Positions 60,759 to 64,000 of a stretch of DNA of 64,000 nucleotides are shown in pieces. The DNA comes from Enterobacter asburiae. GTDB taxonomy: Bacteria; Pseudomonadota; Gammaproteobacteria; Enterobacterales; Enterobacteriaceae. Where the stretch lies: positions 1-64,000 of the forward strand of contig NZ_VRKN01000009.1 in assembly GCF_008080435.1 (NCBI RefSeq). Direction: 5' to 3'. Position 1 is the first letter of the stretch. The number at the start of each line of letters is the position of its first letter. The notes beneath the pieces were generated by a model. It had not been told where the DNA came from. It worked only from the letters and a program-made list of their open reading frames with translations, and did not search any database. Both the position numbers and the translations under genes were made by a program.

Positions 60759-62033
60759 ATGAAATATTTCTTCACTACACGCCTGGGCGAAACGCGCTAT
60801 CTGCAGGCGGACGGCTCTCTGCTGTGTAAAGACGTGCCGATCGCACGCACAGGGACGCAGGTCTATTTACCTGAGGAAATCGACCTCGAACCGGACGGCA
60901 CCGGCACGGTGACAGTCTGGCGAACAGAAGACGAGGTGTTTTCCCCTGAGACGATGGCGAGCTTTGAGGGCGTAGCCGTCACGCTGGGGCATCCAGAGGA
61001 CAGTCTGGGCAACATCGTTTTCGTGAACCCTTCTAACTTCGCAGAGCTAGCGCACGGACACATTCAGAACGTCCGGCGCGGCACCGGCGATAAATCGGAT
61101 CTGCTCATTGCTGACGTGCTGATTAAACGGCAGGAAGCAATCGACGCGGTGAATTCTGGCCTGACCGATGTCAGCTGTGGCTATGACGCGCAGTACAAGC
61201 AGCTGGCACCCGGCAAAGGCAAGCAATACCAAATCACAGGTAACCACCTCGCTGTCGGCATCGACCGGGGGCGTGCTGGTGGCCGCTGTGCAATCGGGGA
61301 TTCCATCCCATCAACAACAAAGGAGAAGCCTGTAATGTCATGGCTTAAAAAACTGGCTCAGGCCATTAAGACGAAAGATGAGGATGCGCTGGCAAAACTC
61401 ATCGACGAAGCGCCGGATATGCCGTCTGATGGCATGCCTTCAATCCCCGGTTCCTCTATCACCATCAACATTCCTTCACAGGCCACCGCCTTGCCTGAAG
61501 GCAATCGCACCACCACAACGGACGAAGGCGATCCTAACAAAGACAAAACCGGCACGGGCGATGAAGAAATTCCAGCCTGGGCGAAAGCGTTGCTGACTCG
61601 TCTGGAAAAGCTGGAGGGTAAAACCACCGACGGCGATCCGGACCCCGGCAACATGACCACCGACGAAGACGAAGAAGAAAACCGCAAAGTGACGGGCGAC
61701 GCAGCCTTTAAGCGCAACCTGATCGCCGATGCGGAAATTATCTGCCCTGGCTTCCAGCCTGCTGGTGATAAGAGTCTGAAGCGTCAGGTGCTGAATCATG
61801 CAATGCGCACCGGCGACAGCCTGAAATCGTTCGGCGTGGATGATTTCTACAAAGCGCCAAAGGCTACGGTCGACGCGGTGTTTACTGCCGCTGTGGCGCT
61901 GCATAAGGCGAAAAATCAGCTGACCCCGCTGAACAACATTACCCGCACCACGGACAGCGGAATCAGCACTAAGCACCTTTCCCCGGCAGAGCTGAACAAG
62001 GTCAACGCCGAATTCTGGGCAAAAAACAAATAA
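60759..62033 (+). CDS. DUF2213 prohead protease with C-terminal scaffold
   Basis: The protein has 424 residues. The first ~190 form a DUF2213 domain (GVAVTLGHPEDSLGN with a His, then LTDVSCGYDAQYKQL with a Ser-Cys pair, then NHLAVGIDRGRAGGRC), a Herpesvirus-assemblin-like protease. The rest is charged, Asp/Glu/Thr-rich scaffold. An internal start at 61,335 probably yields the scaffold alone. Confidence 0.82.
   Translation: MKYFFTTRLGETRYLQADGSLLCKDVPIARTGTQVYLPEEIDLEPDGTGTVTVWRTEDEVFSPETMASFEGVAVTLGHPEDSLGNIVFVNPSNFAELAHGHIQNVRRGTGDKSDLLIADVLIKRQEAIDAVNSGLTDVSCGYDAQYKQLAPGKGKQYQITGNHLAVGIDRGRAGGRCAIGDSIPSTTKEKPVMSWLKKLAQAIKTKDEDALAKLIDEAPDMPSDGMPSIPGSSITINIPSQATALPEGNRTTTTDEGDPNKDKTGTGDEEIPAWAKALLTRLEKLEGKTTDGDPDPGNMTTDEDEEENRKVTGDAAFKRNLIADAEIICPGFQPAGDKSLKRQVLNHAMRTGDSLKSFGVDDFYKAPKATVDAVFTAAVALHKAKNQLTPLNNITRTTDSGISTKHLSPAELNKVNAEFWAKNK
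61335..62033 (+). CDS. Nested scaffold protein (internal start in the protease gene)
   Basis: ATG 61335 is in the same frame as the protease gene and has AAGGAG ten bases upstream. It would give a 232-residue acidic, helical protein beginning MSWLKKLAQAIKTKDEDALA. The layout copies lambda C/Nu3, where the scaffold is translated from inside the protease gene. Confidence 0.65.
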   Translation: MSWLKKLAQAIKTKDEDALAKLIDEAPDMPSDGMPSIPGSSITINIPSQATALPEGNRTTTTDEGDPNKDKTGTGDEEIPAWAKALLTRLEKLEGKTTDGDPDPGNMTTDEDEEENRKVTGDAAFKRNLIADAEIICPGFQPAGDKSLKRQVLNHAMRTGDSLKSFGVDDFYKAPKATVDAVFTAAVALHKAKNQLTPLNNITRTTDSGISTKHLSPAELNKVNAEFWAKNK

Positions 62034-62044
62034 GGTAAATCATC

Positions 62045-62548
62045 ATGGCAGGTACTGCATATTTAACGCGCATGCCCCTGGGCATTGCCGGGGGCGTTAC
62101 CCGTCCTCGTGATCTCACCATCGAGCCGGTTAGCCTGGACCACACGAAGCAGTTCGCGTCCTACGGGCTGGTTGGTAAATACGTGAACGATAAATTCGTT
62201 CCGCTGGAATCTGGCGACACCATCAGCAAAGTGAAAGGGATTCTGGTTCGTCCGTTCCCGATCACCTCTGCTCTGGACCTTGCTTACATCGGTGTGACGG
62301 CTAATCAGGTTGGTGACAACCTGAAACGTGGTTACATCTGCGTAACTGCTACCGCAGGCAACGCGGCGACCGCGAAAAAGGGCGATCCGGTTTACGTTCG
62401 CGTGGCTGGTGGCACCACTCAAAGCCCGATTGGCTCCTTTGTGCTGTCTCCGGACTCTACCGCATCAAATACACCTCAGCTGCCAAATGCAGAGGTCATG
62501 GGGCCGGGTGAAGCCGACGGCCGTATTGAAATCGCTTATAACATCTGA
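62045..62548 (+). CDS. Capsid cement/decoration protein
   Basis: The 167-residue, beta-rich protein contains ASYGLVGKYVNDKFVPLESGD, GYICVTATAGNAATAKKGDPVYVRV, and a final strand RIEIAYNI. This is the pattern of structural cement proteins located between protease/scaffold and capsid genes. It would stabilise the mature head. Confidence 0.78.
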   Translation: MAGTAYLTRMPLGIAGGVTRPRDLTIEPVSLDHTKQFASYGLVGKYVNDKFVPLESGDTISKVKGILVRPFPITSALDLAYIGVTANQVGDNLKRGYICVTATAGNAATAKKGDPVYVRVAGGTTQSPIGSFVLSPDSTASNTPQLPNAEVMGPGEADGRIEIAYNI

Positions 62549-62559
62549 GGGAATAATTA

Positions 62560-63507
62560 ATGTTTACAATTGACAGAGCGACCATCGACTCCACCGGCGC
62601 GTTTCTCGTCGGCGAACTGGAGCGCATGGATCAGACGCTGAACATGCCTTTAGTGTCCTACAAATGGTCACGCGACATGCCGCTGCGCAGCGATATTTCT
62701 ATCGCTGATGAAGTGTCATCCTTCACTAACACCGATTTCGTCGGCGTTGGTGGTCCAAACCCTAACGGTAAAAACTGGATCGGTAAAAAAGCGACTGCCA
62801 TTCCTGGTATCGAACTCGATATTCAGCCTACCCGTAACAACCTCACCTTGTGGGGGCAAGAAATCAGCTGGACGGTACCGGAACTGGCTTCTGCCCAGAA
62901 ACTGGGCCGTCCGGTTGATGTCCAGAAATACGAAGGCATGAAGCTGAAGTGGAACATGGACACCGACGAACAGGTTTATATCGGTGATAACGAGCTCGGC
63001 GTTGCTGGCCTGCTGAACCTGCCGGATGTTACTCCTGTTGCTGCAGCTGCAGCGTGGACCGCAACCACCGATCCGGATGTGATTGTCCAGGATATCAACC
63101 TGGTGCTGTCTGATGGCTGGGTTCGTTCTGGTTATGCGGTCTGCCCGGCAAAAATCGGCCTGGCACCGGAGCTGTTCGGCCTGCTGGCGAGCAAAAAGGT
63201 TTCCTCTGCAGGGAATATCTCCGTGCTGGAATACGTGAAGATTAACACCATCGCGTTCCAGGAAAACGGCACACCACTGGAGATCGTCTCCATGAAGTGG
63301 GCCTCCAAGCGTGGCGCTGGTGGCGCGCATCGTATCGTTGCTTACACCCAGGACGAAAAATACGTTCGCTTCCCAATGGTCCCTCTGCTGAACACGCCGC
63401 TGGAATATCGCGGCCTGCAGCAGTTGACCACTTACTACGGCAAGCTGGGCCAGGTGGAAACCCCGTATTCCAATACGATCTCTTACCTGGACGTTCCGGC
63501 GTCTTAA
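62560..63507 (+). CDS. Major capsid protein (DUF2184 family)
   Basis: The 315-residue protein matches the DUF2184 pattern: ELERMDQTLNMPLVSYKWSRD near the N-terminus, GKKATAIPGIELDIQP, ISWTVPELASAQKLGRP, and a C-terminal HRIVAYTQDEKYVRFPMVP. It follows the cement protein and is closed by a strong terminator. Confidence 0.9.
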   Translation: MFTIDRATIDSTGAFLVGELERMDQTLNMPLVSYKWSRDMPLRSDISIADEVSSFTNTDFVGVGGPNPNGKNWIGKKATAIPGIELDIQPTRNNLTLWGQEISWTVPELASAQKLGRPVDVQKYEGMKLKWNMDTDEQVYIGDNELGVAGLLNLPDVTPVAAAAAWTATTDPDVIVQDINLVLSDGWVRSGYAVCPAKIGLAPELFGLLASKKVSSAGNISVLEYVKINTIAFQENGTPLEIVSMKWASKRGAGGAHRIVAYTQDEKYVRFPMVPLLNTPLEYRGLQQLTTYYGKLGQVETPYSNTISYLDVPAS

Positions 63508-63515
63508 CCTGAAAC

Positions 63516-63538
63516 AGGCGGGGAAACCCGCCTTTTTT
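63516..63538 (+). terminator. Terminator after the capsid gene
   Basis: AGGCGGG-GAAA-CCCGCCT plus a T-run, directly after the capsid stop. It may limit expression of the following genes relative to capsid. Confidence 0.88.
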
Positions 63539-63551
63539 ATGGAGCAAAAAC

Positions 63552-63962
63552 ATGAAATACGTTGTTTCCGGTGGCGCTACTCTCAGCTTTGCCGACGGTT
63601 CTAAATTTGAGCTGTCTCAGGGCATCCACGACAGTTCCTCTTTCCCGAAAGAAGTTAAGGACCACTGGGCCTTTAAAGCCTATGCGCGCCCGATTGACGA
63701 AGCCGACCTGGCGAACGAGCAGAGCAATGAAGACCTTTCCGCGAGCCTTGTTCTCCTGGCAGAAGAAAATAACACCCTGAAAGCGCAGCTGGCTGAGCAT
63801 GAAAAAACCATTACCGCGCTGGGGAATGAAAACACAGACCTGAAAGCGCAGCTGGCAGCCGCTCAGGCACCAGCAGGCGGTAAACCTGCCGACAGCGCGA
63901 ACAAAACCGATAACACCGGCGGGGACGCGAAAAATGCCAAAAAACAGCAGGCTTCCGACTAA
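63552..63962 (+). CDS. Head-region protein with coiled-coil (STY1053-like)
   Basis: The protein has 136 residues. The first ~55 are beta-rich (KYVVSGGATLSFADGSKFEL), followed by a Leu/Glu heptad coiled coil (LVLLAEENNTLKAQLAEHEKTI) and an Ala/Gly/Lys-rich tail. It is usually found after the capsid gene in phages of this kind. Role unknown. Confidence 0.72.
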   Translation: MKYVVSGGATLSFADGSKFELSQGIHDSSSFPKEVKDHWAFKAYARPIDEADLANEQSNEDLSASLVLLAEENNTLKAQLAEHEKTITALGNENTDLKAQLAAAQAPAGGKPADSANKTDNTGGDAKNAKKQQASD

Positions 63963-64000
63963 CGAGCAGTTCCGCACCGACTTTCCCGAGTTCGCCGATA
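63934..64000 (+). CDS. Start of a head-completion protein gene (cut by window edge)
   Basis: ATG 63934 overlaps the end of the previous gene and reads MPKNSRLPTNEQFRTDFPEF with no stop before the edge. The FRxDFPEFAD opening is typical of DUF4054-type head-tail connector proteins. Confidence 0.7.
   Translation, partial: MPKNSRLPTNEQFRTDFPEFAD

Overview
The window reads as a piece of chromosome from a member of the Enterobacteriaceae, most like the Enterobacter / Leclercia / Lelliottia group. The host genes suggesting this are a BapA-type adhesin, a YceI protein and a full-length Ada with E. coli cysteine numbering. Two large mobile blocks have been inserted next to ssrA, the tmRNA gene.

Host chromosome (1 to about 9,972). 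The 5' half of a giant Ig-repeat adhesin lies on the minus strand. It is followed by a secreted TPR protein, an ECF sigma factor with its anti-sigma factor, a YceI protein, a periplasmic protein with LEA-like 11-residue repeats, a few small or unknown genes, a nucleotidyltransferase-like protein, a PEP-mutase/isocitrate-lyase-family enzyme and an Ada repair protein. Positions 9,894-9,972 match what I remember of the ssrA downstream flank (minus strand, with its terminator), but ssrA itself is not there.

Integrative mobilizable island (about 9,973 to 40,563). It is AT-rich and bounded by ssrA 3'-end sequence. The left copy is degenerate and the right copy is a clean 36-bp fragment at 40,564-40,599. 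Contents in order: AlpA regulator; a row of small acidic ORFs (one frameshifted); an H-NST-like truncated H-NS; a pesticin-like muramidase with an LprI-family partner; an H-NS pseudogene; two copies of a structured non-coding unit; four 21-bp iterons and a RepL-like replication protein; a DotA/TraY homologue with two other putative conjugation proteins; a HExxH protease pair; a complete H-NS; lipoproteins; an MBL plus four-TM pair; a MobA/MobL relaxase with an oriT-like hairpin region; a CoiA-like nuclease; a DUF4297 nuclease plus SMC-like ATPase pair flanked by two integrase 3'-end remnants; a HEPN-motif protein; and a P4-type integrase. The island has a relaxase, a replication protein and a TraY homologue but no complete transfer system. 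This suggests it rides on a helper plasmid, perhaps of IncI type, and reshapes the helper's apparatus, as SGI1 does with IncA/C plasmids.

Lambdoid prophage (about 40,564 to beyond 64,000). The order is integrase and excisionase, a short left arm of small genes, a LexA-like CI repressor with ATACT...AGTAT operators and Cro, helicase, primase and a Q antiterminator. Then come a three-gene sugar/methyl cassette, holin, SAR endolysin, Rz/Rz1, an unexpected second tyrosine recombinase, terminase, DUF1073-type portal, MuF-type head protein, DUF2213 protease with nested scaffold, cement protein, DUF2184 capsid, and the start of the head-completion genes. The prophage's right end and the regenerated ssrA should lie to the right of this window.
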